A stretch of DNA of 64,000 bases, taken from NCBI GenBank assembly GCA_947034885.2, contig OX344756.2, positions 8,205,598 through 8,269,597 of the forward strand, read 5' to 3'. Shown here piece by piece: positions 11,869 to 24,315 of the stretch. Source of the stretch: Thuidium tamariscinum. Its lineage: Eukaryota > Streptophyta > Bryopsida > Hypnales > Thuidiaceae. The translations under genes and the position numbers were made by a program. Positions within the stretch are counted from its first letter, which is position 1; each line of letters opens with the position of its first letter. The notes under the pieces are model-generated. The model made no database searches. It worked only from the letters and a program-made list of their open reading frames with translations, and had not been told where the DNA came from.

Positions 11869-12809
11869 CCCCTAAAGGTTTTTGACTATGTTTTCACCAA
11901 AAATGCTCCAAAATTGCCATTTTTAATACAAGTACAATTTTTTTTAAAACACATTTTTGATTCATGTAACTGTAGGATCTCATAGTAAGGTGGTTTGTAA
12001 ACATGTGGAAAAAATTTCAGAAATTTCCACCGTGTAGATTGCAAGATATAAGCATTTGAATTGACAAAAATTGTTTTTTTATCCTTGCGAAAATCTGGGC
12101 AGCTGCACTTTACAAGGTCACATTTGTATGAAAAAAATTCAAAATGGTGGTTACTCTTTGAATTCATAATTCAATGCAAGTTGGCTACATCCTCAAAAAA
12201 ATTCAATCCATTTAGAATTGTACAACATATAGGAAAAAATAAGTAAGTAGAAAGAAGTAAAAAATGAGCCAAATACTAAATTGTGAACATTTTATTCATG
12301 GAATTGAAAATTTTCAATCCCAATGGTTAAAATTTTGTAATAAACAATATACACCTTCTATTTTTATTTTTTTCCAAAAATATGAAAAATTGAATTAAAT
12401 GAAGAATTTCAAACTTTTTTTGTATTGTAGAGATTTTGTAACTGGCCGCAAACTACCCCAAACTCAAAATCTTCATAACTTTTGAGTCATTGATCGGAAT
12501 GGATTGATTCAAATCTTCCCATGCCTGTATAAATCTAAAGAACCAATTTGAAATTTCACTTTTTAAAAAAAAGTTTTTTTGAAGAAGTTTTTTCATCTGC
12601 CCAGGTTGCCCGTCAAGTAAAGAAAACAACATATCCTACCATAACTTTTTAATCGTGAAGTCAAAAGTTATGAAAATTGTTGGGTCGTAAAGTTACTCCT
12701 TGGGCACACATTGTATCAAAATTTCAAAGAAAAAAAATAAAAACTCCATCCGTAGTGAGCTACCCAAAAAATTTATAATCTCAAAAAACGCTATTCAAAG
12801 CTTTAGGGG
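11869..12809 (+). mobile_element. TTAA-flanked 941-bp element (piggyBac-like MITE), copy 1
   Basis: It is flanked by TTAA at 11865-11868 and 12810-12813; the ends are CCCCTAAAG and its complement CTTTAGGGG. Copies B and C of the host repeat lack it: C has an uninterrupted AACCTTTTAAGGATGC-like site, so this is a real insertion. TTAA duplication with CCC-starting ends is the mark of the piggyBac superfamily. No transposase is encoded. A second related copy is at 59561-60483. Confidence 0.75.
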
Positions 12810-14077
12810 TTAAGGATGCACATGGCATATTGACTAAGCCAATAGAGCCTATTATAAGTCTAAAGGGTTTATCAAGGCCTAAATTCAATTCTAATGTAAA
12901 TTGGATTTAGAAGTAAAATTTTTACAAGTAACTTAGAGAATTAAAATGTTAAGATATAAAAGATGGAGGAATTGGCAATTGAAGATAGAAAGGTGTTCCA
13001 AGGGTAGGAGCATGCCAGGAACGAACAAAAATCAAGCAATTATCGAAGATTCCCAAGTATCGGGAATTAAATTGTCTAATTGGGCAAAGTAATTCCAAAT
13101 TATTAAAAATAGACAAGTGCAAGATAGTGTGGAACTTACACTTAGAATCTAGGAGTTCCCTAGATGTTACCCAAATTATTTTGAATTTTTTCAGGATTCC
13201 ACGTTGACTCTATGGGAAGTCAACCGCACATAAACATATTTGTAAATTCCTAAAAATTACGTATGCTGCGGTAAAATCTTATTAAAAATTAGGATAAATT
13301 TTTGTGTGCTTAATAAGTGCCTAATCAAGTTTGAAGACATTCTGACATTCCCAACTACCAGAACCAGCATCAACATCGGATTTCAACAGAATTTACAAAT
13401 TGGCGGCAGGTTGACTAGCATATCAAGAGCGAATGATGTCCAATTGACACAAATGGGGAGACATTCATTGCTCTCACAGACATTCCTAACAACCCTGGCC
13501 TGATAGATTTATCAAAATGTGCAAATTCTAAAAGTTAGATTTTAAGCTTTTAAGTGGAGTGACCGTAATTCCAAATTGGGCGCACAAACAGCCTAGGAGT
13601 GAAGGATAAGGGATCCCTCGGGCTAATTGGAGTCTTTTGAAGACAATGGCACAGACAAATTTTTGTTTCGGGTTTTTTCCTAAAAGATAGAAGGGGACAG
13701 CTCTTAGTTTGACTTTTTAATCGTTAATTGTGGTTAATTAAAAGTGATTTTGGAAATATCTCTTGGAAAATCAAAGATTGAATTTAGTCAAGATCTCTTT
13801 CTTGCATTAAAAACCATTTTTGGGCTAAAGAAAGACAATTTTCAAAATAACTTTTGGTTAATTTGCAAAATATCTAGGTAGATTAGGGTTAATTTCAAAA
13901 TATCTTGGGTTAAGATCTTGGATTTGATTTGGCCAAGATTTTATTAGCTAAATGGGGGTGCTTCTAAAAACTTCCACCATTAAACAAGTATTATTTTGAA
14001 ATTACATTAAGGTAGTTTAGGGGGAAAAGTAACAAAGTGTTTGCACTAGCAATTTACCGGGAGGGCCTGGCCACGGG

Positions 14078-14087
14078 TATATAAAGG
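14078..14087 (+). promoter_or_regulatory. Conserved TATA box of element A
   Basis: TATATAAAGG lies in a relatively GC-rich pocket (GGGCCTGGCCACGGG just before it). The same arrangement recurs in B (TATAAAAG, 28252), C (TATACAAG, 36238), E (minus, 21041-21050) and F (minus, 58055-58065). After subtracting nested insertions it is about 1.55 kb from the 5' end in A, B and C, and about 1.39 and 1.18 kb in E and F. This suggests a maintained pol II promoter inside the element. Confidence 0.55.
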
Positions 14088-16584
14088 CCTCCCCTTGAGG
14101 TTGATGGAACCCTTTTCTTTCATGCACCGACACTTTGTTCTTCTACTCTTATTTTGTGCTATCGACATGGTCAGAGTACTGCTTGAACCAAAGTTCTTAG
14201 TCAAATTTTGTTTATGTGTTTTGTTGTTGTGGAATTCTTGAAGGCTTAGGGCCCCTTCAATCGATTCTTATTTTCTACCTTTGTGTTAGAAGCTAAGACT
14301 CAACTTCTTGTTGGCTACCATTTTGTGGAAATTTCAGGCATTGAGCGCCAAAGTGTGATTTAAACACTGTCATGTGTACCTCCTTCGGTTGCAAAATCTT
14401 GGAATACTAGGAAATTTTGAGAATTTAGAATGAAAGTTCGGTTAAACACTATCATGTGTACCTCCTTTTGTGAATAAAATCCTTGAAATACTATTTGACA
14501 ATTCCTATACGGTGAAGCTTTGAACTCTTTACACCCCCCACAACTGATAAAGCTTGGAAAACAAGTCAAATCATTATTCAAAATTAGGTCAATGATTTGA
14601 ATATAGGAGATAATAGCTAAATTTCCTTAGGTGTTTCATGATTTCTAAGACATTTGAGAATTTAAAGAATAAGCAAGACTTTAAGACTCCCAAACCAAAC
14701 ACTCTCATTACCATTACCTTGTTTTGTTTTAGCTCTCCCATCCATTTTCCTTATGTTTATTGGATAGAAATTTGATAACTTCCTTAACCGGTAGAGTTAT
14801 TAGATTAATAGTGCCTTTACCATTACCATTTAGTTGAGTTTAGTTTCCACTTAGTTTAGTAGTCAATCCAAAAAACCAAAAGATCAAAAATCGAACCAAA
14901 GATTGGCTAGACTAAGGCACTGAGGCGGACTGGTAGATTGAGCCAATGAGGCAACTGTACTGGGGAGCTAGTGAGGTGATTAAAGGTGGACCAGGGTCAA
15001 GTATCAACCGGCCAATCGGCAGATACCAGCCTGAGCAAGCGGGAGTCAGGAGTCCAACAAAGGAATCAAAGTCCAACAAAGGGAGTCGGGAGTCCAGCAA
15101 GGGAAGTCGGGAGTCTAGGGATTGATTGGTACATTCAAAACTCAAATCACCTTTGAAACTCCAAAAATTCGATTTGGAATCAAAATCACGGTTGGCAGTT
15201 GTAGCCACACCTGTGTTTTTGTTTGATTTTTACAACAAATCCAAAACTTGAAGTTTCAAAAATTCTTCATACATCCTCACACATTCCAACACCATAGCCA
15301 AGCTCTCCACTCGACAATGCAAAACTCAAATGAAAGAATTAGAGAGATGGAATGAATTAAAAAGGAATAGGCTTACGAGGAAGACAACCACGTGAGGGAA
15401 TTAACATTAAACAATTAATTTCCAAGGATTCTCACTATTGAACCAGGTGCCATATTCTTCATCTTTGACCTTTGGCAATCAAAAAACTCATTGTTCTAGA
15501 ATCTTATTATTGAATTGGCTTTTATTCTTGGAGTATGTTCTACATTTTTTGGTCATTAGTCATTAATTAGATTCTTAGAAGGTTTGGATTTTGTTAGTTT
15601 TGTTTTATTAGGCTTAATAAGCCAAGAAGAAAAAAACAAATTGACAACCAATTTCTTTAAGAATTAAAGGGAGTTCAAAATTAATTAGATTTGGAAAAAA
15701 AAATTTATAATTTTTTATTCAAATTAATTAATTCCCGCTAATAAACCAAAAGGAAAAAGACAAAATTGACAACCAATTTCTTTAAGAATTAAAGGAAATT
15801 TTTAAATCAATTAGATTCGAAAGGATTTGGTGAGATTTTTAGATTCTTTACTAATTAGTTTTCATTTGAAATTAGAATAGAAATTCTAAAAGAAAAAAAC
15901 CATAACATAATATTAACAAATTAGTTGGGATTTTCAATTGATTTTCAAATTAGAATAGATTTATTTGGAATTTAGTCGTTTAAGTGGATTAAATTAATTT
16001 GTGATATTTTCCAAATTATCGGAAATTAGGAATTGAAAAGAAAGACGCAAATAAATTAGATCTATGTAACTATTAGTATTTACTTTCAATTTAGGATTAA
16101 ATTTAGTTTGCCAACAACCGTGAGGAATTATTATGGATTAGATGGAGAATCACAATGATTTCAATGGCAAGATTGCTAGAAATTATATCCACATGATGAT
16201 GTTCAATGACAGAACGATGGAAATTTACGCCGAGGAGGTAAATCGCTCTCATTTAATTTTTATTCTTATTATTTTGTTGTTAAGTTTCCTTTTACCAAAT
16301 GCTTAGATTTAGGATTAGTTAGAATTTCATATGATAGATTAGAATAGGTAGAATAGAGTAGTGAACATTTAGATTAAAGATAGATTAGAAACTCTGACAA
16401 AGAAAGCTTTAACTATTAACTATTGAATTTGGTTAGAGAAAATTAGCGATTAAAAGACGTGATTGAAAGAGTTCATTGCTTGGAGGGCACTCTTGAAAAC
16501 ACCCAATTAGAGATAATATTTAATTAGATATAGAACCCATGTGATAGATTTTATACTCAAGGGTGGAGTTAGAATCGCTCACAA

Positions 16585-17855
16585 CATCATGCAAGGAAGA
16601 GCCAACAGGGTACCAATGTTGCACAATAAGTCGTAGTTGTGCTGTGCCGTCTCCTTGGCAGCAACTTGTTTCACAATCAATTCAGGCTCCTTCATAGCCG
16701 AATCCTCACACATTGTGGCTACCAGTGTCTTATACTCCCCCTTAACCTTTTTCAAAGGCTTCAGTACAGACAACCAACAGGTCTTAACATTATAAAACAT
16801 ACGACGGTCCTCTATTTCTATGAAGTCGACAAGCTTTTGGAATTGTAAATGACACTTTAGACTGTGGCTGAAGTAAGAGTACATGGCTTGGCACAAAGCC
16901 TCAATTTTTGCCACAATAGGCAAATTTGATAGTGGCTCAATAGCTAAATTGGTGCGGTGAGCCATACAGTGAATCCCAAACATGAATGGAGCTACATGCT
17001 GTTTTAGTTGTATTGTGACACCATTCCTGCTACCTTGAAAAACATACACCCCATCTGCCCCAAAACACACCAGACGCTTTGCTACTTTGGCCTCCACAAG
17101 CCCTGAGTAATGTGCTACCATTCCTTGAATATTCTCTCTCAAAGAAGATGCCTCATTCCCATCCTCAAAATGATGCAAGGACAACAGGATTGGTACTCTC
17201 TTTAAGCCAATACACACATACAGGTGAATTGAGAGCCAGGACTGCGTATCGATGGTACTCACTTCATCTATGTTGAATGAAAAGAAATGGGCCTTCGAAA
17301 TTACCTCCTTCGTGTGCTCTGACAATGCAAACGCAAGGTGATCCGCCATTCTCCGAGCCAACAAAGACGCCTCAATGTTTCTTCGAGAAGTCCAGCACCT
17401 GCAACAGCTCGAAAAGTTTTCTCATCCTCTCGTATTGCAATAGAGGACGTCTTTGCATGAACAACCACAAAAGCCCCCAAAATTGTACAATTTTGCGCTT
17501 CCATTCCCGAATACCACCCTGTACCACTTGTTGGACCACAAAATCACTAGCCCTCCTTGAATGAGCAAAAAAAAATTTCGTTCCTAATATAGACGTTGTT
17601 GCTCAAGAAATAATACTCACTTACTTTTACTTTCCCGAAAGAAGCCGTAGCCTTGCGTCTATTGCAATGCTTCCACAGCGAGTCCAATTTGGGAACAAGA
17701 AGTTTATTCCTCCCCTCAATTTTAGAACAAATTTTGCAGCATACTTGATGAATTCTCCCATCTTCTCCAAGTACACTCTCCGCCCATAGCAATCGAGCAA
17801 CCCAGGTATCTTTCCATTGCCGATTGTGCTCATACCCAAGACATCAAGCAAGAAC
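16585..17855 (-). pseudogene. hAT-type transposase, N-terminal half (broken)
   Basis: The minus strand from about 17850 down encodes a zinc-finger-like N-terminus (LLWAESVLGEDGRIHQVCCK, CSKIEGRNKLLVPKLDSLWK, then a Cys/His region), a linker in several shifted frames (17560-17350), and a 261-residue open stretch (17364-16579) with catalytic-core features: SFNIDEVSTIDTQSWL, LVCFGADGVYVFQGSRNGV and HCMAHRTNLAIEPLSNLP. The last is the family's conserved CxxH-type region. The frame closes four codons into element A. It resembles plant hAT transposases with a C17orf113-like zinc finger. At least two frameshifts are needed, so it is inactive. Confidence 0.8.
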
Positions 17856-18137
17856 TAATTCATGCGCAAGAGAAGCTAACTTTGGATCAAGAATGATAAC
17901 CTCATTACCTCCAAGCAAAATTTCCTCATCGTGGACTCCTTTGCCACCGCTGTTGGTGCCAAAAAGTATCGGATCAGCATCTAAGTCGCTGCATTTTAGT
18001 GCTCCCAAATTTCCCTTGCTTCTGTCCAAAACTTGCGGAGTGGAATTGCAAACATCAAATTTGGAACCACTGCAATGTACTCTTCCATCGTAAAGGAACT
18101 TCGCCATAATCGATTGACCAAGAGCCATGACACCCAA
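17844..18137 (-). pseudogene. Unidentified 97-residue reading frame upstream of the hAT gene
   Basis: A 97-codon frame on the minus strand ends just before the zinc-finger start of the hAT transposase. It contains an acidic, glycine-rich middle and a LDPKLASLAHELVLA-like end. It could be the N-terminal extension or first exon of the transposase, or the remnant of a separate frame. I do not recognise it. Confidence 0.3.
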
Positions 18138-19070
18138 ATAATCTCAACAGTCAACACACAATCTCAACACAAGAACAAGAAAGATGAGAACTCATCTGGG
18201 ATAAGCGATCCAATGTCCACAATTTATAACAATATATTGCCTCTTCTTCACGCTTGCATGAATCAAAGATTCATGATGTGAAATGAATCCAGCCACATTG
18301 CTAAATTGTGAATGATCCAATGTTGCACACCACGAATTCTTTACTCTCAGCTAATACTTTGCGCCAAAAACCCTGATTAGTACTAAACTTCACTTAAACC
18401 GATTAATTGCAAATCCTCCTAAACGCAAGAAAACTGCAAGCGCTCAAAACCTGCATACCTCAAAACAAAAAGAGACAAATCCGAAATCGTAGAAGACCTT
18501 TAACTAGTGGCGCCCGGGAACAACATGGAGCAGTAGTGCAGGCAAATCAAAATAATAGAATGATCGCATTAGCATTAATGTAATGGCGAAGCACCTATTT
18601 AATGCAGGAAGTTGGCTTGCTCAAAAAGTTGAGAGACGTTCATGTGGCAAGATGTGCCCTAAAATGAACAAGATCAGGCGGCAATACGACTTGACCGGGG
18701 GTGACCCCTCATCAATCTACCTCAAGCCAATATTTTTTATTTTAAAAAAAATTTCCTTTATAAAATTCGCCGGGGGTAAAAACACAGTCATTTTTGGCGA
18801 TTATTTGCCAATAATAAAATCATTGGCACTAAGGGGCAATTTATACTTGGAGTTGGATTGAAGGCTAGCCGGAATTCTCCAAGTTTGAACCAATAGGATC
18901 ATTCAAATCTAGCCCTAAAGGGGTTTATACTTGAGGCCAAACAGAACTATAACTCATCATACATGTCTTCTTAGGTGGTATGGTTTTGGCACCAAACCAT
19001 CTGGCCCCAAGGGAGTAATCGGAATGAGGTTTGGGGTGGCCAGAATTCCCATCTAGGATTGGATTGGGCT
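18138..19070. other. Non-coding flank with a short hairpin-type repeat
   Basis: No gene is seen. Around 18848-18930 a TGGATTGAAGGCTAGCCGG-like string resembles the middle of the hairpin element at 24.2 kb, and both are followed by a CAAATCTAGCC string, so a diverged relative may lie here. GGCGCCCGGGAAC at 18509 looks superficially like a retroviral primer site but has no LTR context. Confidence 0.3.
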
Positions 19071-22000
19071 TTGTGGGCGCTTCATTCCCACCTTTGGAAT
19101 TAAGCGATCACAACCAGGCTCTTGTTTACAAAACTACTCCTACAGGTGTCTAAGCGTCAAACCCACTGTGCCTTCCAAGCAATGGATCTTTTGCTACTCT
19201 AATTATCCTAACACATGAGTTGGTTATTCCTAACTACCCTAGGTGGGTACTTGTTTCGTTCCCTTGTTCTACTTCTAGTTACTTCCTTACTTTATATGTT
19301 TCGTTCTCTTGTCCTACTTCTAACTACCTCTTCTGTATGTGTTTCGTTCTCTTATCCTACTCTACGTATTTGCTTTAGACTACTCGATGTATTCGCGTTA
19401 ATCTATTCTACGTAATCTTATTCCTTTAATCTACTCTACGCCTTGGTATCCATCTTGGCCTACTCTACGTATTTTCTTTAATCTACTCTACATGATTGTA
19501 CTCCTTTAATCTACTTCTACGTATTTGTATTTGTCTTAGTTTAATCTACGTCTTCTTCTGCTCTATGTATTCTTCTACTCTATGTATTTGTATTTGTCTT
19601 GGTCTAATCTATGTCTTCTTCTACTCTATGTATTCTTCTACTCTACGTATTTGTATTTGTCTTAGTCTAACCTACGTCTTCTTCTATTCTATGTATTCTT
19701 CTACTCTACGTATTTGTATTTGTCTTGGTCTAACCTACATCTTCTTCTACTCTATGTATTCTTCTACTCTACGTATTTGTATTTGTCTTGGTCTAATCTA
19801 CGTCTTCTTCTACTCTATGTATTCTTCTATGTTCGTGTATTCATTATTTTCCTTCTCTTTATGGTTGTCTTCCTATTCGTGATTGCTAATCACCGGACCT
19901 TAATCTTACTTGGGATGTTAACCTTTTCCTACTAACTAATTCCCTATTGCATCAATTAATTCAAATCAAAGGAAGGTTTAGAGGCCCACCTCCATTCCAT
20001 GCATCCGGTCCTCTTCACTCCACGCCACGTCCATCATTGCCATGTCTTGGCCCTGGCTCTTTTAATTATCCCCTTCCGGATGTTTTTTACAAGTAGGTCT
20101 TTTTTGCAACTACTATTTCCTAGCTCAACTAATTTCTATACTATCCCCTAAACCAACTAATTTCTATACTACCCCCTCACCCCGCTAAGTTCTACTAATT
20201 TTTTGCCCAAGGACCCCCGAACCCCCTGACCCCCCGAACCCTCTGCGGTACCTGGCTGCGGACCCGGCTAGCGGCCCGGCTAGCTAGCTGCGGTACCCGG
20301 CCGTGGGACCCGGCTGCGGTACCTGGCTGGCTGGCTGGTTGGGGCGCGGTCCCTAGCTGGTCCAGCGCTGGAGTTTGGCAATTTTTGATTTTTGATTTTT
20401 GATTTTCAAGTGAACTAGGAACTTCTTAACTAAAACAACTAATGTGGCCCAAGGGTTTTAACCCAATGGATATTGGATGCTAAACGTTGACTTAGTGCCA
20501 ACCGTATTGGACACTAAACGTTGATTCTAACTCAAGGAGAAGGCTATTTGACACCCCGCTAAGACTTAGGGGGTTCAAAACTTCGCCGTGAGAGTGAGGC
20601 GTTTTGACACGTGGCTAAGACCTTTAGTTTTTAGGAAAGATAGGGGTTCATAGTTTCGCCGTCCCCTATGGGACTAGATTAACCCCATGGCTAAGAGAAG
20701 AGGGAGAAGAGGGTGAACACACAATGTGGCATACTCTCGAAGTCACCTCCCTAGTAACCCCTCAGTTCCTCCCAAGTTCTCTCCCACAACACCTCTCAAT
20801 AGTGACACAATACAAGAGTAAACCAAGATTAAATTGCATAAAGTTCCACCAATTTGGGGGGGTCTCAAGTCTCCAAGTACAAACCACACTTACCAAAGGG
20901 TGTAAAAACCCCAAAAGACCATCAAAGGCTCCCTTGGCATCAAAAGCCAAAGGAAATCCGGCATAACCCAGGCCCAATAGTCCTCCTCCCTTAAATGGGT
21001 AGGAGTGAGAAAAGAGAGAGAATGAAAGGAGAATGTCGCCCCTTTTATACTCAAAAGGGAGCAACCCCCCCCCCTTAATCTACTAAGAATAACTAGATGA
21101 GGGAATTTAGGAGGTCCGTACATGTTTACCCATGCCAAATCTAATTATCCACCTAAAATCTACACAATTTGAATTGAGAAATTCAAATCTTACCTAACCT
21201 TACAAGAACTTGAAAAACCACCTAATTTACCTTCCCCAAAATCTACAAGTTCTCACATGGGAGAAGTTCCCATGTGTTCCCACCTACTTAATTTGAAATT
21301 ACTTACACCAAGCATTTGGAGCCACCTCCACTAACTTTTTGAGGTGGTACTTGCTCCCACATGTGCCCGGAGTTCCCCATGCATTCCCTACACGTTCTCC
21401 ACGGCCATTGGGGCCCAAACTCCCCAAAAAAGCATTGGGGGCCCTTAAACCCCAATTTCTCCTCCATGTGCTGTCTCCAAAAGGCTAATTTTTGGAGTTT
21501 AGCTCCGAATGGAAAACGGATTGCACCATTGGGTTTGGAAGGCCATAATTAGCCTAAACAAAATCCATCACCCCTTAAACTATGTCCAAATTCTCAAGGA
21601 ATCTTAGTGTAAGCTGGGGTCAAAGTTGGGATAAATTCCCAACTTTTGGAGTTTGGCAATTTTGGACCCCAAACCTTCACCAACCTCTTAAGTAGATAGA
21701 GGGGGGTAGGAATAGACCCAGGATAGGCTTCGTTCCGATGTCGTATGGCCCCGGTACGCCGGTCAACTACAGCTTCTGTCATTTAAATTGTCAGTTGGGG
21801 AGGAATGTCGCCGATTCGGGATCTTCCAACTATCGATTTGTCTTGAAACTTGGGGAAGCGCTCCGTTGGTGTGAGACCGCCTCGCCGGAGTTTTAGTGGG
21901 ATTTTACTGCACTTTGGGATATTCTTTCGAATTCCCATCCAAAGTCCACCGCGGTTGACCGTCTGGGAAAATATCCAAACAATGTCGTAAAATTCCCAAA

Positions 22001-22444
22001 CTTTGGAGGGGACCACCTATGGGATCCCCCCACTTGGATGCAAATCTGCATCCCCACTGCGTGCTCCTAGAATTAGAAAATCGCCCGGTACCTGCATTTC
22101 AAGGTTAGTATTTCGCCCGTATTCTTTTCGATGCTATAGGGAGTGGGGATTCCTCCTAGATCCCCCTATGAGGACTTCCTAGCCTAGACAGGGCCTTTTT
22201 AGGCTTCTTACCCTAATCCTGCACATCTCTATCACTTTGGCGTCTATTTAGCTAAGACAAGGCCCGTTTTGGATGTAAACTATTCTAATTCCCACCTAAT
22301 GACCAAATGGCACATTGGTATGTGTAATGCCAATACTGGTTTAATGCCCTTTTGTGGGTTTTATAAGCCCAATTACGCCTTAGTTTATGTAGGAATTCGA
22401 AAAAAGAACCCGTGAGTCCCCGGTGACGAATCGGGGACTCACAG
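19071..22444 (-). mobile_element. Element E: minus-strand relative of element A
   Basis: Read on the minus strand the element starts CTGTGAGTCCCC at 22444 and ends GCGCCCACAA at 19071, mirroring A's TTGTGAGCCCTC start and CGCTCACAA end. GCT flanks it at 19068-19070 and 22445-22447, a 3-bp duplication as for A. It shares A's end-proximal block (CATTGCTTGGAAGGCAC, minus strand near 19180), repeated GCCGT/AAGCTT-type blocks, and a TATA box (minus, 21050-21041). It is more GC-rich and shorter (3.37 kb) than A. No coding sequence is evident; a 63-bp tandem array lies within it. Confidence 0.65.
19517..19833 (+). repeat. 63-bp tandem repeat, five copies
   Basis: Five copies of a 63-bp pyrimidine-rich unit begin with CTACGTATTTGTATTTGTCT. 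Because 63 is a multiple of three, the array reads as an open frame of 21-residue repeats rich in Cys, Tyr, Leu and Phe. It has no start context or flanking exons, so it is more likely an expanded satellite in element E than a protein. Confidence 0.85.
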
Positions 22445-22805
22445 GCTCCTCCATTGGATCAAAGAAATTTCTACCTTCAATTTCTTAAACTTTACTTTTG
22501 TTTTCCTTAAAATCTCCATAGTATTTCTAACTTGTGTATATTGAAGCAACTTTTTGTTTCTGTAATCAGTATCAAAACATACATGTATGTTTTGCTTGGT
22601 TCCTATGCATACGTACTAGTTGTGGTGATTGGTTTTGATTGGTGGGTTACTAATGCAAGGAATAGGAATTCTAATTCAAATAATTATTAATACAATTATT
22701 AATTCAAATAATCAATATAATTTTAATTTAAAATAACTATTTAAATAATTTTAATTCAAATAAATATTCAATTAATTTTAGTTCAAATAATTATTTAAAT
22801 AATTA
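22445..22805. other. AT-rich spacer
   Basis: This is low-complexity sequence made of repeated AATTATTTAAAT-like strings (22670-22800) between element E and the Stowaway-like MITE. No gene is seen. Confidence 0.4.
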
Positions 22806-23375
22806 CTCCCTCTGTTCCATTAAAAAGCTCCAAAACAGGTAGAATCTTTGTTTCACTAAAAACCTCCGTTTCTTGATTTTGGCCATTTGGTAATAGTTTT
22901 TTTCAAATATTTTGTGTTGAACAACCTTGTGAGGGCAAGTGAAACAATGTCGGAGCAAACTTTTGGATTTGCGAGCTTGGCCTTGCTCATTGTATGAATG
23001 GCTCCTTCAAATATTAGTGTTAACTATGCATTTAGTGACCACTTCATTCCTATGCAAATTTGACTATAATGTCGACTAGTTTTTTTAATTGTGGAATTTT
23101 GATTAGGGAACATGTTTCTAAAATCTTTGTGTTACCACCACCCTTTAAATAATTTAAAATAATAGAAGCGGCAACATTTACAAACTATGCTCAAAAATCA
23201 TCCTCTGCATATGGATTTGGAATGTTTAAACAATAGCACCTAAGCTAGATATTTTGCATAGATCTAAGGGATGGATTAATTGTTCTTGAATGCACATATT
23301 GCTAGTACTATGACTCAAAATACAATTAATTTCTCAAGGGGAAGATTTTTGGAGTTTTTAGTTAAACAAAGGGAG
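22806..23375. mobile_element. Stowaway-like (Tc1/mariner-type) element
   Basis: The left end is CTCCCTCTGTTCC followed by TTAAAAAGCTCC; the right end on the opposite strand is CTCCCTTTGTTTAAC followed by TAAAAACTCC. Both ends abut TA (22804-22805 and 23376-23377). This is the signature of Stowaway/mariner-type elements of plants. At 570 bp it is longer than a typical MITE, so it may be a deleted mariner. I could not recognise transposase in the interior. Confidence 0.75.
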
Positions 23376-24206
23376 TATAATTTAAATAATAATAACATAA
23401 AAATTTATTAAAAATTAAAAATTAAATTAACCTCAAATGGTTAAATTTAAAAAAAAAATTATTTGTTTAACAATTTAAATAAATTTAATTGTTTACTTGC
23501 TAAAAGTTACCGTTAAAAATAGTTCATATTTCTCTATTTCATTGTTGGGATTTGAAAGGAATTTCCTATAGACCAAAGAACGCAACATTTGGGTACTGTA
23601 TTATATTTTTATGTTTCAAAATAGTTTTAGCAAAATATAGTAATCTACTTTTTAAGATACCATTTAAGATCTTATTGACTTTTCAAAGAAGTTGAGCTCC
23701 TTCAAACAATTTTCAAAAAATTGTAGGAAGAATAAAGTTGAATTTGGCATTTAATTCAAGTCATTTTATATTTTGGTGTAAATCAACTTTGTAAATTAGT
23801 AGCACATCAAAACCTCCATCTTCCTTTTAAACATCTAAAACCTCTTTCTATGGCCATTCTAGTGCTATATTGTATGAAATTTCAATAAATTTTTTTCCTT
23901 GATAGTCCATCTTATACATCTTTGAATGGTCTCATTAGATTTGCAACACCTCCCATTAATTTGTAAAGTAAAAAATTTGTAGAAAAACAATATTTTTATT
24001 TTGGAAGTAAAATAAATAGGAAGAAAATAGGGAAACAAAAACAAATATTTTTTTGTTTATTTTTCAATAAAGATTAGAAGAAGAGAAAAGATAAACATGC
24101 ATATTCTTAAGTTTTTTCTTAATTTGTTAATTGATTTTATTAAGCATTGAGAAAATTTAAGAGTATATGAATTAGAAATTGGGCCCTAGAATCCGGCCCA
24201 AGAGAT

Positions 24207-24315
24207 TTATATTAACAAGGGCCGGATGGGAAAATTGGGGCTGGATTGAAGGCCGGAATTAAGGCAAATCTAGCCGACCTTCCATCCAGCCCTAGGCCCA
24301 ATATAAATCACCCCT
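24207..24315. mobile_element. Short hairpin MITE-like repeat
   Basis: A GATTTATATT...GGGCCGGATGG arm (24207-24231) and its imperfect complement CCATCCAGCCC...AATATAAATC (24284-24312) enclose a short GC-richer centre. Related centre sequence occurs near 18.85 kb. It is unclassified; no target duplication could be fixed. Confidence 0.4.

Larger units (their letters stand above)
11571..16584 (+). mobile_element. Element A: long non-coding repeat with TTGTGAGC ends
   Basis: This AT-rich insert splits the hAT gene. It starts TTGTGAGC and ends GCTCACAA, an 8-bp perfect inverted repeat, and is flanked by CAT at 11568-11570 and 16585-16587. Removing it with one CAT gives Cys-Met-Met-Pro across the break, which fits the hAT family pattern. 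It contains a 941-bp TTAA element; without that it is about 4.07 kb. A TATA box (TATATAAAGG) lies at 14078. No long coding frame is present. It aligns along its length with B and C and more distantly with E and F. Short inverted ends with a 3-bp duplication do not match LTR elements (usually 5 bp), yet a long solo-LTR-like derivative cannot be excluded. Confidence 0.75.

Noticed and set aside
14912-15208. Short direct repeats (GGAGTCGGGAGTCCAGCAA-like) giving an open frame on the minus strand.
   Set aside because: Local expansion inside element A, without counterpart frame in copies B and C.
18505-18525. GGCGCCCGGGAAC, similar to a retroviral lysine-tRNA primer site.
   Set aside because: No LTR end precedes it and only part of the site matches; chance is more likely.
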